A stretch of 34,198 bases of DNA from an uncultured delta proteobacterium (GTDB taxonomy: Bacteria > Desulfobacterota > Desulfovibrionia > Desulfovibrionales > Desulfovibrionaceae). The translations under genes and the position numbers were made by a program. Positions 7,352-16,434 of the stretch are shown here, piece after piece; position 1 is the first letter of the stretch, and each line of letters opens with the position of its first letter. Below the pieces are notes generated by a model. That model was given only the letters and a program-made list of their open reading frames with translations, ran no database searches and was not told the origin of the DNA. The stretch covers positions 1-34,198 of the forward strand of contig CAIMRY010000028.1 in assembly GCA_903843965.1 (NCBI GenBank), given 5' to 3'.

Positions 7352-9457
7352 GTGGCTGACACCCTATTCGTCACCGGAGTGGAGCCCCGCAGCGGCAAAT
7401 CCGCCATTGTGCTGGGGCTGATGCAGCTTTTGCTGCGCGACATCCAGAAGGTGGCCTTTTTCCGGCCCATCATCAATGCCTCCGAGGCCCAGGCCAAGGA
7501 CCACGACATCAATCTCGTGCTCTCCCAGTACAACCTGGACATGCGCTATTCCGAGACCTTCTCCTACACCATGCAGAAGGCCCGCGAGATGATCAACCAG
7601 GGCCAGCACGAGGCCCTGCTTGAGAAGATCCTGAACGACTTCAACTCGCTCAAGGGCCGCTTCGACTTCATCCTGTGCGAGGGCACGGACTTCCTGGGCT
7701 CGGACCCGGCGTTCGAGTTCGACATCAACGCCGACATCGCCGCAAACCTGGGCTGCCCGGTGCTGCTGGTGTGCAACGCGCAGAAGAAGAACCAGGAGGC
7801 CATCGTGACCTCCTCGCTCTTGACCATTGAGTCCTTCGAGGACAAGGGCCTGGACATCCTGGCCGCCGTCATCAACCGCGTGGAGGACGTGGACGGCCAG
7901 AACATGGTCGAGGAGCTGCGCCAGAAGATCCGCTGCCCGGAATGCTTCCCCATCTACGTCATCCCCGAGGAGCCGCGCCTGGGCAAGCCCACCGTGGCCG
8001 ACGTGGTCAAGTGGCTGGACGCCAAGGTGCTCTACGGCCGGGACATGGTTTCAAACCTCGTGGACTCCTACGTCATCGCGGCCATGCAGCTGGGCAACTT
8101 CCTGAACTACCTGGAGCGCGGCAGTCTGGTCATCACCCCCGGCGACCGCTCGGACATCATCCTGGGTAGCCTGGCCTCGCGGCTGTCCACCAACTATCCG
8201 GACATCTCCGGCATCCTGCTCACCGGCGGGATGGAGCCGTCGGAGTCCGTCACCCGGCTCATCGAGGGCTGGGTGGGCGCGCCCATCCCCATCCTGGTGG
8301 CCCAGGGCCACACCTACAAGACCGCGCGCATCCTGTACGACTTGTACGGACGCATCGAGCCCGGGGACCAGAACAAGATCCAGTCGGCCCTGCGCGTGTT
8401 CGAGGAGCACGTGGACTTGGCCGAGCTGCGCACCAAGCTGGTGGCCGCCAAGCCCACCACCGTGACGCCCAAGATGTTCGAGTTCAGCCTGATCCTCAAG
8501 GCCAAGGCCAAAAAGCAGCACATCGTCCTGCCCGAGGGCACGGGCGAGCGCATCATGCGCGCGGCGGACATCCTGCTGCGGCGCGGCGTGGTCGACATCA
8601 CCCTGCTGGGCAAGGAAATGGACATCCGCACCAAGATGAGCCAGCTGAACCTGGAGCTGGAGGGCGTGCAGATCGTGGAGCCCGGCAAGTCCGAGAATTA
8701 CGAGGACTATGTCCACACCTACTACGAGCTGCGCAAGCACAAGGGCATCCGCGAGGAGGACGCCCGCGACCGCATGCTCGACCCGACCTTCTACTCGACC
8801 ATGATGGTCCACAAGGGCCACGCCGACGGCATGGTCTCCGGGTCCATCACCACCACCCAGCAGACCATCCGCCCGGCCTTTGAGATCATCAAGACCAGGC
8901 CGGGCACCTCCATCGTCTCCAGCGTCTTCTTCATGTGCCTGAAGGACCGCGTGCTGGTCTACGGCGACTGCGCCGTGAACCCGAACCCCACGGCCGAGGA
9001 GCTGGCCGAGATCGCCTTGCAGAGCGCAGAGACCGCGCAGCTCTTCGGCATCGAGCCGCGCATCGCCATGCTCTCCTACTCCACCGGCGACTCGGGCAAG
9101 GGCCTGGATGTGGAGAAGGTCATCAAGGCCACCAAGATCGCCCACGAGCGCGCCCCGGAGCTCTTGCTGGAAGGCCCGCTGCAGTACGACGCCGCCGTGG
9201 ACATCGAGGTGGCCCACACCAAGATGCCCGACAGCGCCGTGGCCGGGCGCGCCACCGTGTTCATCTTCCCGGACCTGAACACCGGCAACAACACCTACAA
9301 GGCCGTGCAGCGCTCTGCCCAGGCCGTGGCCATCGGCCCCGTGCTCCAGGGCCTGAACAAGCCCATCAACGACCTCTCGCGCGGGTGCACCGTGCCCGAC
9401 ATCGTGAACACCGTGGCCATCACCGCCATCCAGGCCCAGGCCGTGAAAAAGGGATAA
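7352..9457 (+). CDS. pta: Phosphate acetyltransferase, two-domain type
   Basis: The 701-residue enzyme converts acetyl-CoA plus phosphate to acetyl phosphate and CoA. The N-terminal half is a P-loop domain related to dethiobiotin synthetase (TGVEPRSGKSAIVLGL), followed by a DRTGG-type region. The C-terminal third is the catalytic PTA domain, with VLPEGTGERIMRAADILLRRG and a long conserved run through SYSTGDSGKG and FPDLNTGNN. Length matches E. coli-type Pta (about 714). It starts at GTG 7352, with AAGGAG eight bases upstream. ackA follows after 10 bases. In this operon it works in the direction of acetate and ATP formation from lactate. Confidence 0.96.
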   Translation: MADTLFVTGVEPRSGKSAIVLGLMQLLLRDIQKVAFFRPIINASEAQAKDHDINLVLSQYNLDMRYSETFSYTMQKAREMINQGQHEALLEKILNDFNSLKGRFDFILCEGTDFLGSDPAFEFDINADIAANLGCPVLLVCNAQKKNQEAIVTSSLLTIESFEDKGLDILAAVINRVEDVDGQNMVEELRQKIRCPECFPIYVIPEEPRLGKPTVADVVKWLDAKVLYGRDMVSNLVDSYVIAAMQLGNFLNYLERGSLVITPGDRSDIILGSLASRLSTNYPDISGILLTGGMEPSESVTRLIEGWVGAPIPILVAQGHTYKTARILYDLYGRIEPGDQNKIQSALRVFEEHVDLAELRTKLVAAKPTTVTPKMFEFSLILKAKAKKQHIVLPEGTGERIMRAADILLRRGVVDITLLGKEMDIRTKMSQLNLELEGVQIVEPGKSENYEDYVHTYYELRKHKGIREEDARDRMLDPTFYSTMMVHKGHADGMVSGSITTTQQTIRPAFEIIKTRPGTSIVSSVFFMCLKDRVLVYGDCAVNPNPTAEELAEIALQSAETAQLFGIEPRIAMLSYSTGDSGKGLDVEKVIKATKIAHERAPELLLEGPLQYDAAVDIEVAHTKMPDSAVAGRATVFIFPDLNTGNNTYKAVQRSAQAVAIGPVLQGLNKPINDLSRGCTVPDIVNTVAITAIQAQAVKKG

Positions 9458-9467
9458 CCGGGCAACC

Positions 9468-10679
9468 ATGAACATACTTGTCATCAATTCCGGCAGCTCT
9501 TCCATCAAGTTCCTGCTGCTCGACATGCGCACCGAGACGGTGCTGTGCTCCGGGGGCGTGGAGCGCATCGGCGAGGACATGGGCAGCCTGAGCTACAAGG
9601 CCGCCCCTGGCACTGTGGACGAAAAGCAGGTCAACCTGACCGAGCCCATCGCCAACCATGAAAAGGGCATGCACCTGATCATCGGGCTCATCACCGACGC
9701 CGCCAACGGCGTGGTCAAGAGCAAGGACGAGATCGCCGCCATCGGCCACCGCATCGTGCAGGGCGGCGACCTGTTCACGGCGTCCTGCCTGGTGGACGAC
9801 GCCGTGGTGGCCGGGCTGGAAAAGCTGGTGCCCCTGGCCCCGGTGCACAATCCCGGTCACTTGGCGGGCATCCGCGTGGCCCGCGAGCTGTTCCCCGGCA
9901 CCCCGCAGGTCACCGTGTTCGACACCGTGTTCCACCAGACCATGCCCCCGCGGGCCTACATGTACGCCTTGCCCTACGAGCTCTATGAGGAGCTCAAGGT
10001 GCGGCGCTACGGCTTCCACGGCACCTCCCACGCGTACGTCACCAAGGAGGCCGCCAGGTTCCTGGGCAAGCCGGTGGACGAGGTCAACCTGATCACCGTG
10101 CACCTGGGCAACGGCAGCTCCATGTGCGCCGTGCAGGGCGGCAAGAGCGTGGACACGAGCATGGGCCTGACCCCGCTGGAGGGGCTGATCATGGGCACCC
10201 GCTGCGGCGACACGGACCTGGCCATCTATCCCCTGCTGGAGGCGGCCAAGGGCCTGAACATCACCGAAATCAACGAACTGACCAACAAGCAGAGCGGGTT
10301 CAAAGGCATTTGCGGCATGAACGACCTGCGCGACATCCACAAGGCCGTGGCCGAGGGCGACGCGCGGGCCAGGCTGGCCCTGGACATGTTCGGCTACCGC
10401 AACCGCAAGTACATCGGGTCATACATGGCGGTGCTGGGTCACGTGGACGCCATCGTGTTCACGGCCGGCATCGGCGAGAACGATCCCGTCTCGCGCGAGC
10501 TGTCCTGCCGGGGGCTTAGCGCCCTGGGCGTGGAGCTCGACCATGAGCGCAACCAGTCCCCGGAGCGCGGCCCGCGCGACATCGGCGCGAGCGGCTCCCG
10601 GGTGCGCGTGCTGGTGATTCCGACCAACGAGGAGTTGGAGATCGCCAGGCAGACCGCAGAGGTGCTGCGGGCCCGCTGA
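9468..10679 (+). CDS. ackA: Acetate kinase
   Basis: The 403-residue enzyme transfers phosphate from acetyl phosphate to ADP, making acetate and ATP, the substrate-level ATP yield of lactate oxidation. Family motifs are clear: NSGSSSIKF at the N-terminus, VFDTVFHQTMPP, RYGFHGTSH, LGNGSS, DTSMGLTPLEGLIMGTRCGD and FTAGIGEN. Length is normal. The ATG at 9468 lies 10 bases after pta and shares its transcript. Confidence 0.97.
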   Translation: MNILVINSGSSSIKFLLLDMRTETVLCSGGVERIGEDMGSLSYKAAPGTVDEKQVNLTEPIANHEKGMHLIIGLITDAANGVVKSKDEIAAIGHRIVQGGDLFTASCLVDDAVVAGLEKLVPLAPVHNPGHLAGIRVARELFPGTPQVTVFDTVFHQTMPPRAYMYALPYELYEELKVRRYGFHGTSHAYVTKEAARFLGKPVDEVNLITVHLGNGSSMCAVQGGKSVDTSMGLTPLEGLIMGTRCGDTDLAIYPLLEAAKGLNITEINELTNKQSGFKGICGMNDLRDIHKAVAEGDARARLALDMFGYRNRKYIGSYMAVLGHVDAIVFTAGIGENDPVSRELSCRGLSALGVELDHERNQSPERGPRDIGASGSRVRVLVIPTNEELEIARQTAEVLRAR

Positions 10680-10707
10680 CGGATTTTGGCGGAGACCCCG
10701 TGCGGAT

Positions 10708-10737
10708 AGTTGTCCGTCGCGGGAGCAATGGACAACT
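10708..10737 (+). repeat. Stem-loop in the lctP leader
   Basis: AGTTGTCC (10708-10715) and GGACAACT (10730-10737) are perfect complements around a 14-base loop. The stem ends 6 bases before the AAGGAGG that serves lctP, so it could influence translation or mRNA decay at the ackA-lctP junction. There is no T-run. Confidence 0.5.
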
Positions 10738-10757
10738 TTAGCGCAAGGAGGACTCTC

Positions 10758-12419
10758 ATGGATCCAAAAGTGGCAGACATCGTAACCTGGACCCAAAAGT
10801 ACATGCCTTTTGGGGACAATTATCTTCTCCCCGCACTTGTGGCGGCCATTCCGCTCATCATTCTCTTCGTCATGCTGGCCGTGATGCGCAAACCCGGCCA
10901 CAAGGCGGCCTTTGTGGCCACAGCGGTGGCTGTGTTGCTGTCCATCTTCGTGTGGGGCATGCCCGCCGGACTGGCCCTGAACGCCACGGTCTACGGCGCG
11001 GCCTTCGGCCTGTTCCCCATCGTCTGGATCGTCATCACGGCCATCTGGATTTACAACATGACCGTTGAGTCCGGCGAGTTCGAGATCATCAAGAACTCGC
11101 TGGCCAGCATCACCGAAGACCGCCGCCTGCAGGCCATCTTCATCGCCTTTGCCTTCGGCTCCTTCATCGAGGGCACGGCAGGCTTCGGCACGCCCGTGGC
11201 CATCACCGCAGCCATGCTCGTGGGCCTCGGGTTCAACCCGATGTACGCCGCAGGCATCTGCCTGATCGCCAACACCGCGCCTGTGGCCTTTGGCGCCATC
11301 GGCATCCCCATTGTGGTCGCCGCCAACGTCACCGGCATCGACATGATGAAGATCAGCGCCATCTGCGGCCGCCAACTGCCGTTCTTGTCCATCATCATTC
11401 CCATCTGGCTCTCGGTGACCATGAGCGGCTGGAAGCGCACCGTGGAGATCCTTCCGGCCTGTCTTGTGGCCGGCGTGTGCTTCGCGGGCACCCAGTTCCT
11501 CATGTCCAATTTCCACGGCCCCTACCTGCCGGACATCGCCTCGGCCATCGTGACCATCATCGGCCTGTTCCTGTTCCTCAAGGTCTGGAAGCCCAAAAAC
11601 ACCTGGCACTTCCCGGATGAGGCCCCGTCCACCTGCGGCGCGGCCAAGTGCGACTACTCCATGGGCCAGGTGCTGCGCGCCTGGATGCCCTACATCATCC
11701 TGGCCGTCATGGTGCTCCTGTGGGGTCTGGCCCCGGTCAAGAAGGTCCTGGACGGCCTCGTGCTCATCAAGATCCAGTGGCCCTCCCTGCACAACCTGGT
11801 CATCAAGACCGCGCCTGTCGTGGCCAAGGACGCCCCCTACGCCGCAGTGTACGCCCTGAACCTGCTCTCCGCTGCGGGCACGGCCATCCTGTTCTCCGGT
11901 CTTCTCTCAGTGCTGGTCATTCCGGGCTACGGCTTCGGCAAGGCCTTTGCCTGTCTGGGCCGCACCGTGTACCAGCTGCGCTTCCCCATCGTGACCATCG
12001 CCATGATTCTGGGCCTGGCCTACATCATGAACTACTCCGGCATGAGCTCCACCCTGGGCCTGGCCTTCACGGCCGCAGGCACCTGGTTCCCGTTCTTCGC
12101 GCCCATCCTGGGCTGGCTCGGCGTGTTCCTGACCGGCTCGGACACCTCGTCCAACGCCCTGTTCGGCTCGCTGCAGAAGACCACGGCCCAGCAGATTGGT
12201 GTCGACCCGGCCCTGTGCGTGGCCGCCAACTCCTCGGGCGGCGTCACCGGCAAGATGATCTCCCCGCAGTCCATCTCCGTGGCCACAGCGGCCTCGAACA
12301 TGGTCGGCAAGGAAGGCGACATCTTCCGCTTCACCCTGAAGCACTCCGTCGCCATGGTGCTCTTCATCAGCGTGCTGACCATGCTCCAGGCCTACAGCTT
12401 GAGCTGGATGCTGCCGTAA
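10758..12419 (+). CDS. lctP: L-lactate permease
   Basis: The 553-residue integral membrane protein of the LctP/LldP family has many hydrophobic segments and the family blocks FGSFIEGTAGFGTPVAI and FLTGSDTSSNALFG, plus SGGVTGKMISPQSI. It imports lactate, probably with protons. The ATG at 10758 is preceded by AAGGAGG (10745-10751). A longer start at TTG 10710 would place the stem-loop and binding site inside the gene and is not favoured. It lies between the acetate-forming genes and the lut genes. Confidence 0.95.
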   Translation: MDPKVADIVTWTQKYMPFGDNYLLPALVAAIPLIILFVMLAVMRKPGHKAAFVATAVAVLLSIFVWGMPAGLALNATVYGAAFGLFPIVWIVITAIWIYNMTVESGEFEIIKNSLASITEDRRLQAIFIAFAFGSFIEGTAGFGTPVAITAAMLVGLGFNPMYAAGICLIANTAPVAFGAIGIPIVVAANVTGIDMMKISAICGRQLPFLSIIIPIWLSVTMSGWKRTVEILPACLVAGVCFAGTQFLMSNFHGPYLPDIASAIVTIIGLFLFLKVWKPKNTWHFPDEAPSTCGAAKCDYSMGQVLRAWMPYIILAVMVLLWGLAPVKKVLDGLVLIKIQWPSLHNLVIKTAPVVAKDAPYAAVYALNLLSAAGTAILFSGLLSVLVIPGYGFGKAFACLGRTVYQLRFPIVTIAMILGLAYIMNYSGMSSTLGLAFTAAGTWFPFFAPILGWLGVFLTGSDTSSNALFGSLQKTTAQQIGVDPALCVAANSSGGVTGKMISPQSISVATAASNMVGKEGDIFRFTLKHSVAMVLFISVLTMLQAYSLSWMLP

Positions 12420-12441
12420 CCTGACCCTGCAAGCACTCACA

Positions 12442-12478
12442 GGAGCCGGGCCACCCCCAGAAAGGGCGGCCCGGCTCC
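12442..12478 (+). terminator. Hairpin between lctP and lutC
   Basis: GGAGCCGGGCC (12442-12452) pairs perfectly over 11 bp with GGCCCGGCTCC (12468-12478). It is followed by A-rich sequence rather than a T-run. It may attenuate read-through or protect the upstream message; the genes beyond have no obvious promoter of their own in the remaining gap. Confidence 0.5.
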
Positions 12479-12587
12479 ACCAAGAAATTTCCGGTCCGCT
12501 CCAGTGCGGGCGGCCAACCCCGGCGGAACAAGGCAGCACAAGCGCCGCCGCCACAGCCTGCAACGAGTTCCTAATGAGGTGCGACCC

Positions 12588-13214
12588 ATGAGCGAAAAAG
12601 CGCGTCTGGCGGATCTGATGGCCGAAAAGGCCGGGCTGGTCTCGGCCATCGTGTCCCGGGTGAAGTCCCTGGACGAGGCCTATGCCTACACCCTGGACAT
12701 CTGCGACAAGAAGGAGGCCTGCCAGCTGCTCATGGCCGGGTGCGAGGCCGGGCTTTCGGCCCCGGCGGATGAGCTGTGCGACGGCAAGCCCAGCAAGCTC
12801 ATCGCCGCCCCCGGTCTGGCCCCGGACCAGGCTGCGGCCCTGGGCGCGCTGTGCCAGGCGCGCAGTGTGCACTTCATCATCCAGGGTCTGCGCCAGCACC
12901 TGGCGGGCATCGACATCGGGTTCACCGTGGCCGAGGCGGGCATAGCCGAAACCGGCACCTGCGTGCTCGATTCCAAGGGCGAGGAGCTGCGCCTGGCCAC
13001 CATGATCTGCGAGGTGCACATCTGCGTGGTGCCGGTTTCGACCATCCGCGAGACCAGCTTCGAGGCCGAGGGCCTGCTGCGCGCCCTGTGCAAGGACGCG
13101 CCCGGCTACGTCGCCTTCATCACCGGGGCCTCGCGCACGGCGGACATCGAGCGCGTGCTGGCCATCGGCGTGCACGGGCCCCTTGAGCTGCACATCCTGC
13201 TTCTGGAGGACTAG
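12588..13214 (+). CDS. lutC: LUD-domain lactate utilisation protein, LutC-like
   Basis: The 208-residue protein is a single LUD domain with TVAEAGIAETGTCVLDS and VHICVVP, and it ends in FITGASRTADIERVLAIGVHGP, the standard LutC tail. LutC is part of the LutABC L-lactate oxidation complex. Its exact chemical role is not settled. The ATG at 12588 has GAGG about eight bases upstream; an in-frame GTG at 12504 would add 28 atypical residues rich in arginine and is not preferred. Three bases separate its stop from the next start, so the two genes are translationally coupled. Confidence 0.88.
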   Translation: MSEKARLADLMAEKAGLVSAIVSRVKSLDEAYAYTLDICDKKEACQLLMAGCEAGLSAPADELCDGKPSKLIAAPGLAPDQAAALGALCQARSVHFIIQGLRQHLAGIDIGFTVAEAGIAETGTCVLDSKGEELRLATMICEVHICVVPVSTIRETSFEAEGLLRALCKDAPGYVAFITGASRTADIERVLAIGVHGPLELHILLLED

Positions 13215-13217
13215 GCC

Positions 13218-15380
13218 ATGCAGAACGCACGCGATCTCAAAGAATACAAGGGCGAGCTTTCCGGCGCGCTGGGCAATGATTTTCTGCGCACCGCCATGGA
13301 CAACTTCGCCATGGCCTACCGGGTCAGCCGCGCCAAGGCCTTTGCGGGCATGGACGTGGAGGGCCTGGTGCAGGAAATCGCCAGGGGCAAGGACCAGGCC
13401 ATGGCCCACATGGACGAGCTCTTTGAGGAGTTCAAGCAAAACGCCGAGCGCATGGGCATCACCGTGCACCTGGCCAAAACCGGCCAGGAGGCCAACGAGA
13501 TTATTGGCCGCATTGCGGAAAAGGCGGGCGTCAAGCGCATCGTCAAGTCCAAGTCCATGACCGCCGAGGAGACGCTTTTAAACCACCACCTGGAGGACCT
13601 GGGCCTGGATGTGGTGGAGACCGACCTCGGCGAGTGGATCATCCAACTGCGGCACGAGGGCCCGACGCACATGGTCATGCCCGCCATCCACCTCTCGCGC
13701 TACCAGGTGGCCGATCTGTTCAGCGATGTCACCGGCGTTAAGCAGGAGGGCGACATCCAGAAGCTGGTCAAGGTGGCCCGGCGCGAGCTGCGCGCCAAGT
13801 ACGTGCAGGCCGACATGGGCATCTCCGGCGGCAACTTCGCCATCGCCGAAACCGGCACCATCGCCCTGTGCACCAATGAAGGCAACGCCCGGCTGGTGAC
13901 GACCCTGCCGCGCGTGCACGTGGCCCTGGTCGGCCTGGACAAGCTCACGCCGACCATCACCGACGCCCTGCGCGTCATCAAGGCCCTGCCCAGAAACGCC
14001 ACGGGCCAGGCCATCACCTCCTACGTCACCTGGATCACCGGGCCGGGCGAATGCCAAGCCTCCCCGGACGGCAAGAAGGAAATGCACGTGGTCTTTTTGG
14101 ACAACGGCCGCAGAGCCCTGGCCAAGGACCCGGTGTTCTCCCAGGTGCTGCGCTGCGTGCGCTGCGGCGCCTGCGCCAATGTCTGCCCGGTGTACCGCCT
14201 GGTTGGCGGGCACCAGTACGGCCACATCTACATCGGGGCCATCGGGCTCATCCTGACCTACTTCTACCATGGCCGCGAAAAGGCCAAGAACCTGGTGCAG
14301 AACTGCATCAACTGCGGGGCCTGCAAGGCCGTGTGCGTGGGCGGCATCGACCTGCCCCGGCTGATCAAGGAGGTCCACGCGCGCATCCAGGACGAGGAGG
14401 GCCACCCGCTCCAGAGCCAGCTGCTGGGCATGGTCTTGAAGAACCGCAAGATGTTCCACACGCTTTTGCGCTCGGCCCGGGCCGTGCAGAAGCCGGTCAC
14501 CGGCGGCACCCCGTACCTGCGCCACCTGCCCATGATCTTTGCGCGCGGGCAGGACTTCCGGGCGCTTCCGGCCATCGCCGAAAAGGCCTTCCGCGACCAG
14601 TTCGAGTCCATCAAGCCCAAGGTCTCCAGCCCGAAGTACCGCGTGGCGCTTTTCTCCGGCTGCGTGCAGGATTTCGTGTACCCGGAGCAGGCCGTGGCTG
14701 CGGTGAAGATCCTGGCCAAGCACAATGTCTCCGTGGACTATCCCATGGACCAGTCCTGCTGCGGGCTTCCGGTGCAGATGATGGGCGAGCGCGAGGCCAG
14801 CCGCTCCGTGGCCGCCCAGAACGTCGCGGCATTCGACCCGGCCGGCTGCGACTACATCCTGACCCTGTGCGCCTCCTGCGCCTCGCACCTGAAGCACGGC
14901 TACCCGGACATCCTGGGCCCGGACTCCAAGGCCGACCCCAAGCTGGCAAAGCGGGTGCAGCAGTTCGCCGACCGCGTCATCGACTTCAGCTCCTTTGTGC
15001 ACGACGTGCTGAAGGTCGAGCCGGGCGAGTTCCGGGCCGACGGCAAGAAGGCCACCTACCACGCGCCCTGCCACCTTTGCCGGGGCCTGGGCGTCACCGA
15101 GGCCCCGCGCGAACTCATCCACACCGGCGGGCTGACCTACCTTCCGGCCGAGGAGGAGGACGTGTGCTGCGGCTTTGGCGGAACCTATTCCATGAAGTTC
15201 CCGGAGTTGTCTGCGGAGCTGCTGAAGAAAAAGCTTGCGAACGTGGAGAAGACCGGCGCAGAATTGCTGCTGACGGACTGCCCCGGCTGCATCATGCAGC
15301 TGCGCGGCGGGCTGGAGGCCAAGGGCAGCGGCATGCAGGTGCAGCACGTGGCCGAGGCCCTGGCCGAACGTCTCAAGTAG
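13218..15380 (+). CDS. Fused LutB-LutA L-lactate dehydrogenase Fe-S protein
   Basis: The 720-residue protein joins two subunits that are separate in Bacillus LutABC. Residues about 60-300 form a LUD domain (ISGGNFAIAETGTIALCTNEGN). Two ferredoxin motifs follow, C313VRCGACANVC323 and C363INCGACKAVC373. The C-terminal part has two CCG domains as in LutA: LFSGCVQDFVYPEQA to QSCCGLPVQ, and HAPCHLCRGLGV to DVCCGFGGTYSMKFPEL. With LutC it should oxidise L-lactate to pyruvate. GGAGGA inside the end of lutC serves as binding site for the ATG at 13218. The same fused architecture is known from Desulfovibrio (DVU3033 type). Confidence 0.88.
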   Translation: MQNARDLKEYKGELSGALGNDFLRTAMDNFAMAYRVSRAKAFAGMDVEGLVQEIARGKDQAMAHMDELFEEFKQNAERMGITVHLAKTGQEANEIIGRIAEKAGVKRIVKSKSMTAEETLLNHHLEDLGLDVVETDLGEWIIQLRHEGPTHMVMPAIHLSRYQVADLFSDVTGVKQEGDIQKLVKVARRELRAKYVQADMGISGGNFAIAETGTIALCTNEGNARLVTTLPRVHVALVGLDKLTPTITDALRVIKALPRNATGQAITSYVTWITGPGECQASPDGKKEMHVVFLDNGRRALAKDPVFSQVLRCVRCGACANVCPVYRLVGGHQYGHIYIGAIGLILTYFYHGREKAKNLVQNCINCGACKAVCVGGIDLPRLIKEVHARIQDEEGHPLQSQLLGMVLKNRKMFHTLLRSARAVQKPVTGGTPYLRHLPMIFARGQDFRALPAIAEKAFRDQFESIKPKVSSPKYRVALFSGCVQDFVYPEQAVAAVKILAKHNVSVDYPMDQSCCGLPVQMMGEREASRSVAAQNVAAFDPAGCDYILTLCASCASHLKHGYPDILGPDSKADPKLAKRVQQFADRVIDFSSFVHDVLKVEPGEFRADGKKATYHAPCHLCRGLGVTEAPRELIHTGGLTYLPAEEEDVCCGFGGTYSMKFPELSAELLKKKLANVEKTGAELLLTDCPGCIMQLRGGLEAKGSGMQVQHVAEALAERLK

Positions 15381-15411
15381 CCGAAACAACAGCATTCCGG
15401 AGGACCGCAAC

Positions 15412-16425
15412 ATGAAGGATGTGCGCAAGAAGGCCCGCGAGCTCATGACCGGGTATTGCAAGGTGTGCCCCATCTGCAACGGCAAGGCCTGCGCCGGGGA
15501 AGTGCCCGGCATGGGCGGCCTGGGAACGGGCGCCTCGTTCATGAACAACGTCTCGGCCCTGGCTGCGGTGCGCTTCAACATGCGCCTGGTCCACGGGGCG
15601 GAAACGCCGGACACCGCGACCACGCTGCTGGGCCGCAAGCTGGCCATGCCCGTGCTGGCCGCGCCCATCGGCGGCGTGTCCTTCAACATGGGCGGCAAGA
15701 TCACGGAGCAGGAATACTGCGACGCGGTGCTGGGCGGCTGCGTGGACAAGGGCGTCATCGGCTGCTGCGGCGACGGCGTGCCCCCGTTCATCCACGAGAG
15801 CGGCTTTGCGGCCATCCAGGCCCTGGACGGCGCGGGCATCCCGTTCATCAAGCCCTGGGAGGACAAGGAGCTCTATGAGAAGCTGGACAAGGCCGTGGCC
15901 ACCGGCGCAGGAATCGTGGGCATGGACATCGACGCAGCGGGGCTTGTGACCCTGCGCCTCATGGGCCGCCCGGTGGGCCCCAAGCCGCTGGACAAGCTCA
16001 AGGACATCATCAGCCATGTTCCGGTCAAGTTCGTGCTCAAGGGCGTCATGACCCCGGACGACGCCAAGCGGGCCCTGGACGCCGGGGCTGCGGGCATCGT
16101 GGTGTCGAACCACGGCGGCCGCGTGCTGGACCACACCCCGGGCACGGCCGAGGCCCTGCCCGCAGTGGCTGCGGCGGTGAAGGGCCAGCTGGCCATCCTG
16201 GTGGACGGCGGCGTGCGCACCGGCGGCGATGTGCTGAAGATGCTGGCCCTGGGGGCCGACGCCGTGTTGATCGGTCGGCCTTTCTGCACCGCCGCCCTGG
16301 GCGGCCTGCGCGAAGGCGTGGGCAAGTACCTGGACCAGGTGCGCGGCGAGCTGGCCCAGGCCATGATCCTGACCGGCTGCGCGAGCGTTTCCGACGCGGG
16401 CCGGGACATCCTGTTCGGGGCCTAG
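15412..16425 (+). CDS. FMN-dependent 2-hydroxyacid oxidase/dehydrogenase family protein
   Basis: The 337-residue TIM-barrel protein belongs to the LldD/glycolate oxidase FMN family. The active-site block SNHGGRVLDHTPGT gives H234 as catalytic base and R237 as substrate-binding arginine. DGGVRTGGDVLKMLALGADAVLIGRP is the FMN phosphate site. It lacks most of the N-terminal region of E. coli LldD and instead begins with a cysteine cluster, C16-x2-C19-x2-C22-x4-C27, suitable for a metal or Fe-S centre. It is 31 bases downstream of the Lut fusion, with GGAGGA before the ATG. It could be a third lactate dehydrogenase or act on another 2-hydroxyacid; its electron acceptor in an anaerobe is unlikely to be oxygen. 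Confidence 0.82.
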   Translation: MKDVRKKARELMTGYCKVCPICNGKACAGEVPGMGGLGTGASFMNNVSALAAVRFNMRLVHGAETPDTATTLLGRKLAMPVLAAPIGGVSFNMGGKITEQEYCDAVLGGCVDKGVIGCCGDGVPPFIHESGFAAIQALDGAGIPFIKPWEDKELYEKLDKAVATGAGIVGMDIDAAGLVTLRLMGRPVGPKPLDKLKDIISHVPVKFVLKGVMTPDDAKRALDAGAAGIVVSNHGGRVLDHTPGTAEALPAVAAAVKGQLAILVDGGVRTGGDVLKMLALGADAVLIGRPFCTAALGGLREGVGKYLDQVRGELAQAMILTGCASVSDAGRDILFGA

Positions 16426-16434
16426 GGAGTCCCC

